NCBI RefSeq assembly: GCF_900090045.1
Contig: NC_041777.1
Location: forward strand, 675,501 to 739,500
Direction: 5' to 3'
Length of the DNA stretch: 64,000 nt
Source: Plasmodium malariae
Lineage: Eukaryota; Apicomplexa; Aconoidasida; Haemosporida; Plasmodiidae
Of this stretch, positions 1-10,243 are shown piece by piece. The notes under the pieces were generated by a model, which saw only the letters and a program-made list of their open reading frames with translations, was not told where the DNA came from and did not search any database. Each line of letters starts with the position of its first letter. The first letter of the stretch is position 1. The translations under genes and the position numbers were made by a program.

Positions 1-145
1 ACGAAATGTACAATAAGATATACAAAAAATATACAAGAAAATACACAAAAATCGAATAAGACAACGTTATAAAAAAAAAAAAAAAAAAAAGAAATGTCGA
101 AATTCATGTTGAAATGGGCTCACTTGTGTACTTTTTCCCCCTTAG

Positions 146-615
146 TCAGCGTACTACTTAACCTACCATATACAAAAATTTAAGAAAAATGGGTTTGTAT
201 ACAAAGATAATGAAGAAAATTACATGAAAATTCATATATGTGGATACACCTTAATATTCTCGGCCTTATTTTTTAAGGTATATGTGCTTGAATATGTCAA
301 GGGAAAAAAGAAGAAAAGAAAGAAAAAAAAAAAATTTCAACAAATTATAGTAGCTTCAGTGTGCAAAAAGTAGTATATATATTTATATTTTTATATATAT
401 ATTTATATTTATATATATATATTTATATATATATTTATATATATATATATCTTTTTCTTTTTTTTTCAGAATTTTGATTTAATGAACAACCATTTATTTT
501 GCTTCCTTTTGTTAATTTCGTTTGTAAGAAAACCAATACGGCGAAAAACATGAAAAGGGGGAAACAACAAACAGTGCAGAAGCTGCACGTGTTAATGTGT
601 ACATATGTATACATT

Positions 616-648
<33 letters not shown>

Positions 649-1018
649 GTATATGTATATAAATATACGTATACGCATACGTATATATGTAAATATGTTT
701 AATCTAATGAATGACCCTTCCATCAGGTTGTCCTCATGTATTCCGACGTGAATCTCCAAAAAATGGAAATCCTACACGAATCAGTAAAATTTTTTTGATG
801 AGGACTATCCTTTTTTCGACCATTTTGTTTGATTTTTCTTTATGCACGTGTGTAGAGACTACCATTTTGTGTTCTTTTAAAACTGTATTACATAATGAGA
901 TGCTTTTACTTTTTAGCATTTTGTTTCTCCTTTACGTTCATGGTTAAAAAATTATTTTGCCATTTCGTCATCTTTTGAGTTTATACCTATGTGCATACAA
1001 GTACATAAGTGTATATAC

Positions 1019-1061
<43 letters not shown>

Positions 1062-1301
1062 CGAGGGAATGTTCGAATGTGCGGTTACATACGTGTCTTC
1101 TCATTCTGCAAGTTACCTACAAAAACATCTTTTTTTTTCTTCTTTTTTTTTCTTTTTTTTTTTTTTCTTTTTTTTTTTTTCTTTCTTTCCCCCCCGGCCC
1201 CTTTTATTTAAAAAAAAATATTGTAGATTGAAAACAGAGTCATGCTTGCATATGTATACTCACTTCAGTTGAACAATTACATTCCAGGGACCATAAATTA
1301 A
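146..1301 (+). CDS. 3' exons of a multi-exon polytopic membrane protein (5' end outside the window)
   Basis: Five short coding exons can be read on the plus strand: 146-277, 470-523, 727-783, 856-942 and 1227-1301, ending in TAA. Each is bounded by an AG acceptor behind a T-rich tract and, except the last, by a GT donor; every junction is phase 0, so the frame is kept throughout. The joined 134-residue tail is rich in Phe, Leu, Tyr and Cys, with hydrophobic helices such as GYTLIFSALFF, HLFCFLLLISF, and FYFLAFCFSFTFM, so it is part of a membrane protein with several spanning segments. The last residues are LNNYIPGTIN. The gene begins left of position 1 and no single exon is long enough to stand out alone. 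From memory of P. falciparum gene order, a drug/metabolite transporter family member might be expected nearby, but nothing in the sequence proves that. The exon structure is well supported; the identity is open. Confidence 0.7.
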
Positions 1302-1467
1302 AAGGATTGTTTTCTATTTTCCGATATATTTCCTCGTTTCACTTTTCATTTCATATTACTTTTCTTTTGCTTTTTTTAAAAGAAAATTTCCCTCCTTTTT
1401 TTATTTTTTGTTGTACTTCTCTTATTTTTCATTAACTGTGCTCTCGTTTGCTATACTTTTCACGGCT

Positions 1468-1505
<38 letters not shown>

Positions 1506-1926
1506 GAATAAACAGAAAAAAGGTGTACAAAAGGTAATTCGAAAGAAAGAAAAAAAAAAAAAAAAAACTATACATGAAATTGCACATAAAATTGCACATA
1601 AAATTGCATAAAAAACTGAACAAAACATTGAACAAAAAATTGAACAAACAATTGAACAAAACATTGAACAAAAAATTGAACAAAAAATTGAACAAAAAAT
1701 TGAACAAAACATTGAACAAACAATTGAACAAAAAATTGAACAAAACATTGAACAAAACTGAGTTTCAAAATCATCTTACGATTGCCTAGAAGTTTTCTTA
1801 ACTTCGCTGTCGCATATGCAGTCCCTTTTGCTAACAATTTCTACATTCCCCATTACATCCAAAATTTATTACATTTTGTTCGTTTTCATTTAAAATTTTT
1901 ACTTCTGTTAATTCATACTCATATGC

Positions 1927-1961
<35 letters not shown>

Positions 1962-2376
1962 ATGTATTCTTTACTTTACGTATGGCCCCCTCTTTTTTTT
2001 TTTATTTCTTAAAAAATGGTCTTGGAAGCAGTGTAGTTAATTATGACATAAGAATGCTCATAAGTTTGATAAGCACATTTTTTGCTCTAATTTTTTATGT
2101 ATGTTTCAAGTGTAGCCAATTCGATTTTTTATCCTTTTGAACAAATTCGTCAAGTGCATTTTTAGTAAAATGTAACATTCAGCATACTCATTATAATTGT
2201 GTACTCTTGTTTCTTGTTTCTTGTTTCTTGTTTCTTGTTTCTTTTTTTTTTTTTTTTTTTTTTTTTTTTGAACAAGTGTATGAAGCAGTCTGATCTTCAA
2301 CAGTTACGACAACTCCATTATTACAATTTTTTTTTATTACGTATGACAGATTCACCGTGGCCATTGATTTTGAAGA
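1302..2376. other. Spacer between the membrane-protein gene and the GDAP2-like gene
   Basis: This stretch holds no convincing gene. It contains poly(T) and poly(A) runs, a 12-bp minisatellite, an (AT)n tract near 1927-1962 and a short GTTTCTT tandem array near 2207-2245 followed by poly(T). It presumably includes the 3' UTR of the left gene and the promoter and 5' UTR of the gene starting at 2377. Confidence 0.6.
1578..1760. repeat. 12-bp minisatellite
   Basis: About fifteen tandem copies of a 12-bp unit close to GAACAAAAAATT, with C/A variants at two positions; the first copies are diverged as TTGCACATAAAA. Because 12 is a multiple of three the array is open in several frames on both strands, which yields spurious long open frames such as Phe/Cys-rich ones on the minus strand. 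No flanking splice sites or start context suggest that it is translated. Confidence 0.8.
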
Positions 2377-2884
2377 ATGTCGATAGGTGAAAAGTTTAAT
2401 GAAGCCCTTTATTGGCTGAAAGAAGAATTGGATGAAATACTTAAAGAAGTAGAACTAGAAAAAAGCGAAATAATTTTAAGTGAAATATGTACGAAGATTA
2501 ATGAAAAAATGAAAAGTATGAACAGTAGTGAATCCTTAGACTTGTATAATGAAAAAGCAAAGGAACCAATAGAACATGCAAATTTAATATCTTGGCAAAA
2601 GTTGAATTATTGTATATTTCATTATGTTCATTTATACAATAAAATACATGAAAAATTGCTAATTGAAGAGGATGATTTTTATTTTACTTTTGATTCAAAT
2701 AATTATTACGTGAGGAAAAAATTTAAGCATAGTCTGGCATTTCATCCGTTGGTATATACCATCGATGCTGCGTACTTCAATCTTTTGTTTTCCTTTATTT
2801 CTGGGGGCGTCAACAGGGATGGCTGTGGTATTGATCACTATAGTGATCATGAACATGAACATGAACATGATCATGATCATGATC

Positions 2885-2941
<57 letters not shown>

Positions 2942-5675
2942 GCGATGACTATTTTCATTGCAGTAGTGTCTATTACTCTGATCATGATGACCATCAAAAT
3001 AGACGTGCTTTAGTGGATGCACACAACAGGAATGACGACCACCCAAGTAAGGATAATGCAAACAGAGGAAATATCTTTGACCACCTTAGCATGTATAAAT
3101 GTTCGAGTAATAAGTGGTGTGGTAATAGTAACTACATTACAAATATCATCATTGATCAGTCTTTACACAAAACGGGGTGCTCTACTACAGAACGGATGAC
3201 TAGAGGAGATAAAATAAAAAAAAAGGCAAAAAATGAGGTGCACATTTTTGAGCAAAAAAAAGAGAAAAAAAAAAAAAAATTCAAAAAAGTCAGTAAATGC
3301 AAAATAAAGTACATATACAACGATGATATAAAATATAAACAAAACTTTATTATAACAGAGGAGTCCTACGCATCCCTGAGTGAACGGTTCCCCAAAATTT
3401 TTGATATTACCAAATACATAGAAAGAAACACTCAAATGTTATACAACTTTGGTGTAAAGAAGCAGGTCGAGTGGGTAAATTCGCCAAGTGGAAAAGAAAT
3501 CCCGGCAGATGTAGAAGCGGGGGCAGATATAGAAGCGGGGGCAGATGTAGAAGCGGGGGCAGATGTAGAAGCGGGGGCAGATATAGAAGCTGGGGCAGAT
3601 ATAGAAGCCAGAGCAGATGTAGAAGCCAGAGCAGATGTAGAAGCCGGGGCAGATGTAGAATCCGGGGCAGATATAGAATCCATAGAACACCCAGGTGAAG
3701 TAAGAAGCAAGTGCGTCCTTCAACCGCCATGCACGCGTAACAACTGTGCTCGGACGGGTTTGCAACTTTTGGATGAAAATCATGCTCAGAAAAAAGATAT
3801 GCAGCTAAAGGGTGAGAAAAACAAACGTAGAAGAAATGTGGAAGAAAAAGAATGGAATAAGAATAAGACATATCTAAATGATATATACACACGAACAGTG
3901 CAAAATAACATGTATACGGTTGAGCCTAATATGAATGAAAAGATTAAAGTGTATAACGGTGATATAACAAGTATTAGGTGTAACGCTATAGTATTATTTG
4001 CAAATAATAATTATAAATATTCAAAAAATGTGTGTGAAAATTTATATTCATCAAACTTAATGAAACTTGAAGAAGAAGAAAAATTGGAAATAAAAATGCA
4101 GAAGAGTGGTGAGGTCTATATAACAACGAGTTATGACAGTATTCATAAATACATCCTGCATGCAATGCTACCAAAATATAACAGCAAATTTGTTTTAGCA
4201 ACTCATAATACTATGAATTTATGTGTTCAAGAAATTTTATATAGATGTTTTGAAAAACAAATACAGTCTATATCAATTCCAGTAGTATCTTTTCATTTAT
4301 TTTTTCCGATTAACATCTTTTTAATAACATTACTAAAGAGCATACGATCTCTTTTAATTCAACCACACTTTTACAATACTGTTAAAACGATAGTATTAGT
4401 AACGAATTCTAATGATATATATTTTCTTTTATTAAAATATATGTCCATATTTTTCCCTAGGTGTAGTCAGGAATCGTTTTTATCAACTAACATTGCCATT
4501 TTGGGAAACAAGTTCGGCTCGATCGACGTGCAGAATAGGAGCATACCCATATTTAGAAGCTTTAGGAAAGTGATGCATATGAACAGGGGCAGCAGAACTA
4601 GGCGTAGAAGGAGGCATGGTGGTAGATATGAAAGAAGATGTGGAAGCAGGCGTGGTAGGGGATGTTGCAGCGAACATTGCAGTGCAGATGAGAAAAATAT
4701 TCATCATCCAAGTGCAGGAGATGCAGATTTTCCAGAATGGGATTTAAAAAAAAGGCATTCCTTGCAAAATGGCCCAGTTGGGGGAAATTACACCGATTTG
4801 TCGTACTCATCATGCTCTTCTTATATGGCAGATGCATCTCATATGTCATACTCCTCATCTGCTACTTCCTCGTACTCATCTACCTCTTCTTTTTGCTCCC
4901 CTTCAAGCATCTCTTCCTCCTCGGAAATATTCAAAGAAGCAGATGCCGAATTCTTAAATTTGCGCAGTGAAAACGAAGGCCATAAGAATTTTTTCAACTT
5001 GAATCAAATAAACAGAGGAGAAGACACGATGAACTTAGAATGCTGCCTAAGATTAAGTTACATGTATGATAAGAAGGAAAAATTTAAAGAACTAAAAGAT
5101 ACTTATTTTGTTTATGACTACGGATTTGACGAACTGGGAAGGAATACAATCATAATAAATTTTTTTAATTTTCCGTTGGTATATAACTACAATTTATTAT
5201 TCTTTTATTTGATATTTTATTTTAATATTTTTATGAGGAACCATTTTGTACTTTTATTTATTTTCTCTGAAAAAATTTCGTCAAATATAACAAAAGTTTT
5301 GTCATTATTTAAAGACATTTTTCAAGTAATTCAAGAATTTCTAAAAAATTTGAAAATTATTTATTTTTTTAACTATTCGTTGATATTTAAATTTTTCATA
5401 TATATCCTCTACCCCTTCATTCCGTCCACCATATATGAAAACATTATATACTTGAATGATAACGCGGTAAAATTGGGAAAAAAATAATGTACATATGTAA
5501 ATAAATCTGATAAATAAATGAGCACGTGCATATATAAACAACTACGTGGATGTATAAATATAATAGGGTATTCAGAGAAGTTAAGCCTACACATTTACAT
5601 CTACACCTTTTCCCTTTTTTGTTACAGGAATTGTCCAAATATTTTGACATTAAAAAGGTCTTAAGAAAATGCTAA
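2377..5675 (+). CDS. GDAP2-like protein: macro domain plus CRAL-TRIO (Sec14) domain
   Basis: Two exons, 2377-5466 and 5628-5675, joined in phase 0 (1045 residues); without splicing the frame stops at 5487, but the spliced end ELSKYFDIKKVLRKC looks like a normal family C-terminus. Residues about 520-640 form a macro (ADP-ribose-binding) domain, starting KIKVYNGDITSIRCNAIVLF and containing SGEVYITTSYDSIHKYILHAM in two stretches. The last about 140 residues, beginning YDYGFDELGRNTIIINFFNF, match a CRAL-TRIO/Sec14-like fold. That domain pair is the signature of the GDAP2 family, whose exact role is unknown; ADP-ribose and lipid binding are inferred. Between and before the domains lie parasite-type inserts: an Asn run (codons at about 2887-2940), ten hexapeptide repeats ADVEAG (3505-3684), and Arg- and Ser-rich stretches. 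The start ATG follows an in-frame stop and poly(T) 5' sequence. The protein is much longer than animal GDAP2 (about 500 residues) because of the inserts. Confidence 0.85.
3505..3684 (+). repeat. 18-bp coding minisatellite (ADVEAG hexapeptide)
   Basis: Ten tandem 18-bp units of the type GCAGATGTAGAAGCGGGG encode Ala-Asp-Val/Ile-Glu-Ala-Gly with a few Arg and Ser variants. The repeat is unusually GC-rich for its surroundings and keeps frame, so it is part of the GDAP2-like protein just before the macro domain. Copy number is likely to vary between isolates. Confidence 0.9.
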
Positions 5676-6120
5676 AATAATACGCGGCAAGTTGTTTATT
5701 CAGAATGATTATGCACATACACATACCGATGTACATACATACATACATACATGTACATCGGTATGTGTATGTGCATATATATGTAAACACTATTTTTCAG
5801 AAGACTTAAAAAAAAAAAAAAAAAATGTAGACACTGGGGGATGTATATATAATAAATATATACATGCACAAGTAGTTAAAAGTACGTTTGCCACTGTTGA
5901 TGTTTTGGTTGATGTTTTCGTAAGTGCTTTTATGCACACACATTTTTTATAATTTTTGCTCTTTGTTCATAATTTTTGAACATTTTTCATAATTCTTACC
6001 ATATCGTGCTTTCTTGTGCTCCGTCAATGTTTTTTACGTTCTGTTAACTTTTTTTACATTTTGTTCGAATTTTTCTTTTTTTTATTTTATACGTATTTTT
6101 TGTATTTGAAAAAGGCTCAT
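5676..6120. other. Convergent spacer
   Basis: Spacer between two convergent genes, holding the 27-bp inverted repeat, a poly(A) run and T-rich sequence. Both 3' UTRs must lie here. No coding exon was recognised. Confidence 0.6.
5710..5777. repeat. Perfect 27-bp inverted repeat with 14-nt loop
   Basis: The left arm at 5710-5736 (TATGCACATACACATACCGA followed by TGTACAT) is exactly complementary to the right arm at 5751-5777; the loop at 5737-5750 is an ACAT repeat. It lies 35 bp after the stop codon of the GDAP2-like gene, in the spacer between two convergent genes, so it would fold as a long hairpin in that gene's 3' UTR. It could act in 3'-end formation or simply be a microsatellite-derived palindrome. 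Confidence 0.9.
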
Positions 6121-7506
6121 TCATTTTTTAAATAAGGATGTAAAAGACTTTATTACTGTATTTTCCCTCTTTGTATCAATGTTGTTATCACGTGAATATT
6201 TATTTAATCCGTCTTTTTCTTTTTTCGTCCTGCGCAACTTCTCTGCCCATTCGTCATCCCTATATTCCCTTTGAACTAAGCTCGTATTTGCTAGAAGGTT
6301 AGATGACCCTACAAAATGAAGCAACAAAGGGGATGCAACCTTAAAATTTGCTGTCAAAGCAATCGAGCGAAAAGCGGTACATACATATACATATACATAT
6401 ATATATATATAACTGTACTCCATTACACAATGTTACAGCAGTGAAGCTTTTATTTTATTTTGTTTTTTTATTATTTTACTTTATTTGTTTACTTTTTTCT
6501 TACCATATATATAGGCTGTCATGTTAAAAAAATTATTTCTTTTCACATCGAAGTGCTTGTTAATGTTAGCATTAGATGGCACTACGTCCTGCTGATCGAA
6601 GTACTTTATTTCTGTTAATTTACTTTTAGTTGTATTATTTTCATCATTACTATTTATTGTAACGTTCGAACTGTTATTGTCTTTATATTTTAAAACAATT
6701 GTTTCTACTTTTATTTCTTTTTTTAACATCTTAATTAGGATATGCTTCATTTTTACTTTTTCCATTTTCTTACACGTTACAACTAAAACGCCTATGCCTT
6801 CTTTTTTTTTTTCCGATATACTTTTTATTTGTTTGTCTGCAGCTTGTTGCTCTTCCGTGTGCTTCCCCTCATCAGGGGCGGCCGCAATGACAGCAGCAGT
6901 AGTAGCAGTAGTAGCAGTAGTAGCAGCAGTAGTAGCAGCAGTAGTAGCAGCAGTAGTAGCAGCAGTAGTAGCAGCAGTAGTAGCAGCAGTAGTAGCAGCA
7001 GTAGTAGCAGTAGTAGCAGCAGCAGTAGCAGCAGCAGTAGCAGCAGCAGTAGCAGCAGTAGTAGTGATCGTACCCTGCGGCCACGTTATGTGTATCACCT
7101 TCTCGTCTTTGCTTTTTTTCCCATCATTAATTATGCATTTGTTTTTTTTCACTTCATTTGCTTCTCCCTTGGTAATACTACTCTTCGCTTCCTTTTCGTT
7201 TGAACTCTTTTTACAATTATTCAAACTAGGATTAAATATAAGAATAGCGCTATATATATAATTATTTTTTACATATTTGTAATCTTCTGAAGAAAGAAAT
7301 TCAAATTTCTCATGAAATATTGTGGGATCTTTAAAAGCTTGGTTTAGTTTCACTGCTTTATATTCTATATCTTTTTTTATTTCATTTTTTTTACTACTCC
7401 AATTTGAGCCATATACATTTTCAACATTTAAAAAACCTAATAGTATTATTTCTCGTTCATTTTCGTACTTTGGACCTTCACTTGGATTTTTCATTTCCCT
7501 TCGCAC
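6121..7506 (-). CDS. Plasmodium protein of unknown function with a long Ala/Thr repeat
   Basis: Two exons on the minus strand. Exon 1 is 7506-6504, starts MRREMKNPSEGPKYENEREI and ends in phase 1 at a good GTAAGA donor. Exon 2 ends at the stop codon at 6121. Two acceptors keep frame: 6350 (411 codons including stop) or 6308 (397 codons); the second has the better pyrimidine tract and gives the smooth junction AYIYGSSNLLANTSLVQREY, so I prefer it. About residues 149-207 are a nearly pure Ala/Thr tract encoded by GCT/GCA/ACT trinucleotide repeats. Conserved-looking parts are the N-terminal 110 residues (ILLGFLNVENVYGSNW) and the stretch GIGVLVVTCKKMEKVKMKHI after the repeat. The C-terminus is charged (WAEKLRRTKKEKDGLNKYSR). 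I do not recognise a family, and no signal peptide or membrane segment is visible. Confidence 0.75.
6889..7064. repeat. Trinucleotide array (AGC/AGT) inside a coding exon
   Basis: About 58 consecutive AGC or AGT triplets on the plus strand, read on the minus strand as alternating Ala and Thr codons of the unknown protein. All six frames stay open, which produces artefactual Ser, Val/Ala and Tyr/Cys runs in other frames. It is an expandable microsatellite within a real protein. Confidence 0.85.
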
Positions 7507-8529
7507 GCAATGACAGTTAACTTAAAGCAGCATTTAGTAAAGAAGTATACACACATATGCATACATACACAATACACAAGGGAGCGGGAATAGGGAAGTG
7601 TGTTCACTCGTAAGTGTACTACAGTGTACAGTGCTATTTACACGTGTGTACTTCTTTTGTATGCCTAAACGTGTCTACAGTTGCGTCGATAGCTGTGTTG
7701 ATAACTACGTTTATAAGTGCTTCTATACAAGCTATTATATGTATACGTAAGAATACATGCTGCGAGAAAATAGAAAATCGTGGTACTTCTAATCCTCACT
7801 ACTATGCAATTCGTTGGAAAATATACATAGTTATGAATAACTTTTCCTGACTATACATATCACATTAACATTAAGCCAAATAAAATTAATAAAATTTTTT
7901 TAACGAAAAGAATAACATATACTGTAATAACAAATCATAGTTTCATTCAATGCCACCAGAAGAAAAGAATACTTCAAGTTAATGCAGAATATGGCACAAT
8001 TTTTTTTTTTTTTTTTTTTTTTTTAGTTTTTTTATTGAATTTATGTAATATTATTTTACCATAAGGGGGTAAAAAAAAAAAAAAAAAAAAAATTAAAATC
8101 TTCTCAGTAATATTTCACATTAATGACGAATACTTAAAAAAAAATTAAAATAAAATTAAAATAAAATTAAAATAAAATGAAATAAACAAAAAAACGAAAC
8201 AGAAACAGAAACAGAAAGCAATAAACAAAAACAATAGCAGTAACAATAACTATAACAAAAACAAAAACTATAACAAAAACTTGACAGATTTATCGTCGTA
8301 AATGTGAACAGATTAATTTCTTACTTTATCCCGCCTTTAAAATTAGGAAAAAAAAAGAAAGAGCGAAAAAAAAAAAAAAAAAAAAAATAGTCGACAGTTT
8401 TAGAAGTACGAGTAAAATGTGCACAGACAGTATTTCACGTGGAAAATTTTTCACCCGTAATAGCATTATTTTATAAAAAAAAAAATATATAAATAAAAAA
8501 AGTAAAGCAGAATGCACAAAATATAGCAT

Positions 8530-8630
8530 AATATAGCAAAATATACTAAATAAAGCATAGTATAGCAAAATATACTAAATAAAGCATAGTATAGCAAAAT
8601 ATACTAAATAAAGCATAGTATAGCAAAATT
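8530..8630. repeat. 29-bp tandem repeat, about three and a half copies
   Basis: A 29-bp unit beginning AGCATAGTATAGCAAAATAT is repeated with almost no divergence, in non-coding spacer. Near-identity of the copies suggests recent amplification. Confidence 0.8.
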
Positions 8631-8841
8631 AATTTGAGCAAAAAAAGGCGGAGGAAAAACATAACTTCCAAATATGCAAGCCATCTCAGTAGAATAACAT
8701 AAAATAAATTGTACTATTAGTAAAACATGCATCAATGGCAAAATGAAAATTCATTTTCTCCCGTTGGATTTCAACAATATCTTATTCGGGAAAAAAAAAA
8801 AAAAAAAAAAAAAAAAAAACAAATTTTGAAATGTTCGCATG

Positions 8842-8874
<33 letters not shown>

Positions 8875-9549
8875 TAGATAGATATATAGATATATAAATA
8901 CAAATATGTAAACGTACATACATAAACGTACTTGTACAAGTGACATATATGTATATATATATATATACATATATTTGTATGTACGTATGAATAATTTAAT
9001 TTTTGAGATAGGGACGTAAAAGGATAAGCTGTGCAGTGTACATCGGCAGCTTTTTTTTGGAAAAAAATTTAACAAGATATTAAAAAAAAAAAAATTAGAA
9101 AGAACAATTCAAAAGAACGATTCAAAAGAACGATCCAAAAGAACAATCAAAACAAACAGTTAAAAAAATACCTCAAGAGAAAAAAATCGTTTATTTGAAC
9201 AAAACGTTATACAATAAATCGCCTATTTTTACTAGTTGAAACAGAATGGGGGCCCGCATATATGCATGCGTGTGATTAATTTGTGTACGTATGTGTATAT
9301 TTAACTATATATACTTGCACAGCATATACATACATACAAAACTATATATGTTTGTATGTACGGTTGTATGTATGTATGATATAGATCTATGCAAGCTTAT
9401 CCGCTGGTTTGCTTCCTTATGTACAACCTTCCTTTTTGACGGACTGCATTCGTTAAACGCACCTGGGGTACATCTGTAAAAAGTAATAATTGCTGGTGAA
9501 ACGTGAGCACTGCTTACTCATTTGCATGCACAGTTTTGCCATCAAATAT

Positions 9550-9612
9550 ATACATATATAGATACACGTACATATATAGATACACGTACATATATAGATA
9601 CACGTACATATA
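9550..9612. repeat. 18-bp tandem repeat
   Basis: Three copies of an 18-bp unit ATATATAGATACACGTAC, running into an (AT)n tract. Non-coding and probably polymorphic. Confidence 0.75.
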
Positions 9613-9687
9613 TATATATATATATCTATGTTTATATACCCATTTATTTTATTTATTCGCTTATTCATTTACAAATAAGCACAAGTC

Positions 9688-9860
9688 ATGCATGGATAAC
9701 AATTTTTATGAACCTGAATCCAAACAGACGAAGTGATAAATGCGCTAACGTAAAAATAGAGGAAAAACTTTTACACTAAATGACGTTATTATATAAGACA
9801 AGATACGTTCCTGAAAGTGCTCAAACAGATTTAGAGTTCTTCCACCGTCTCTCCGTATTC
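9688..9860 (+). pseudogene. Possible coding relic
   Basis: Short protein-like pieces appear on the plus strand in an otherwise low-complexity spacer: MDNNFYEPESKQTK in one frame from 9690, then DKCANVKIEEKLLH, an in-frame TAA at 9777-9779, and directly after it MTLLYKTRYVPESAQTDLEF in the same frame. The mix of residues is unlike the Phe/Ile/Tyr-rich translations of true spacer here. One frameshift and one stop would have to be removed for a continuous reading, so this may be a decayed exon or gene. It could also be chance or part of the 5' UTR of the TFIIE gene. Identity unknown. Confidence 0.25.
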
Positions 9861-10243
9861 CTTTGCCTCTGCCTCTGCCTCTTCATATCCTTTTTTTTTT
9901 TTTTTTTTTTTTTTATACATTATATATGCGTTTCAGTTATACTTTTTTTTTTTAGTAGAGTCAATAACCCTTCGATGATACGTCATTCCTTTAACGCTTT
10001 TTTCCTTTACCGTCCTTATCACACTGCATTTTTTCTTAAATATTGATGCTGTGTATGTATTGTTCTCCATTTTGCAATTCTTTCAGTTAATCTTATGTCC
10101 GTTTAGTGCAGCTTTGTACAATTTGTCGTTGTTACCCTCCTTTTCTCATCATTTCTTTTCTTCACTCATTACTTCTTTTATCGGAATCCATCTTTCCCGC
10201 CCCCACCCCCTCTCCTTTTTACATCTGCCACCCACCAAATTTA

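Larger units (their letters stand above)
7507..10243. other. Long divergent spacer with microsatellites and possible coding relics
   Basis: This 2.7-kb spacer separates two divergent genes and so holds both promoters. It contains paired poly(T) and poly(A) runs near 8000-8090, A-rich (AAAATTAAAAT)n sequence near 8150-8290, a 29-bp tandem repeat, an (AT)n tract near 8843-8895 and an 18-bp array near 9550-9610. Coding-like pieces at 9688-9860 are described separately. I see no intact gene. Confidence 0.6.

Noticed and set aside
1422..1837. Overlapping minus-strand frames rich in Phe, Cys, Asn and Leu
   Set aside because: They are translations of a 12-bp minisatellite and poly(T/A) runs that are open in all frames; no start or splice context.
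3407..3892. Minus-strand 161-residue frame with LLHLPPLLHLPP repeats
   Set aside because: Exact shadow of the GDAP2-like ADVEAG repeat; the plus strand has the recognised domains.
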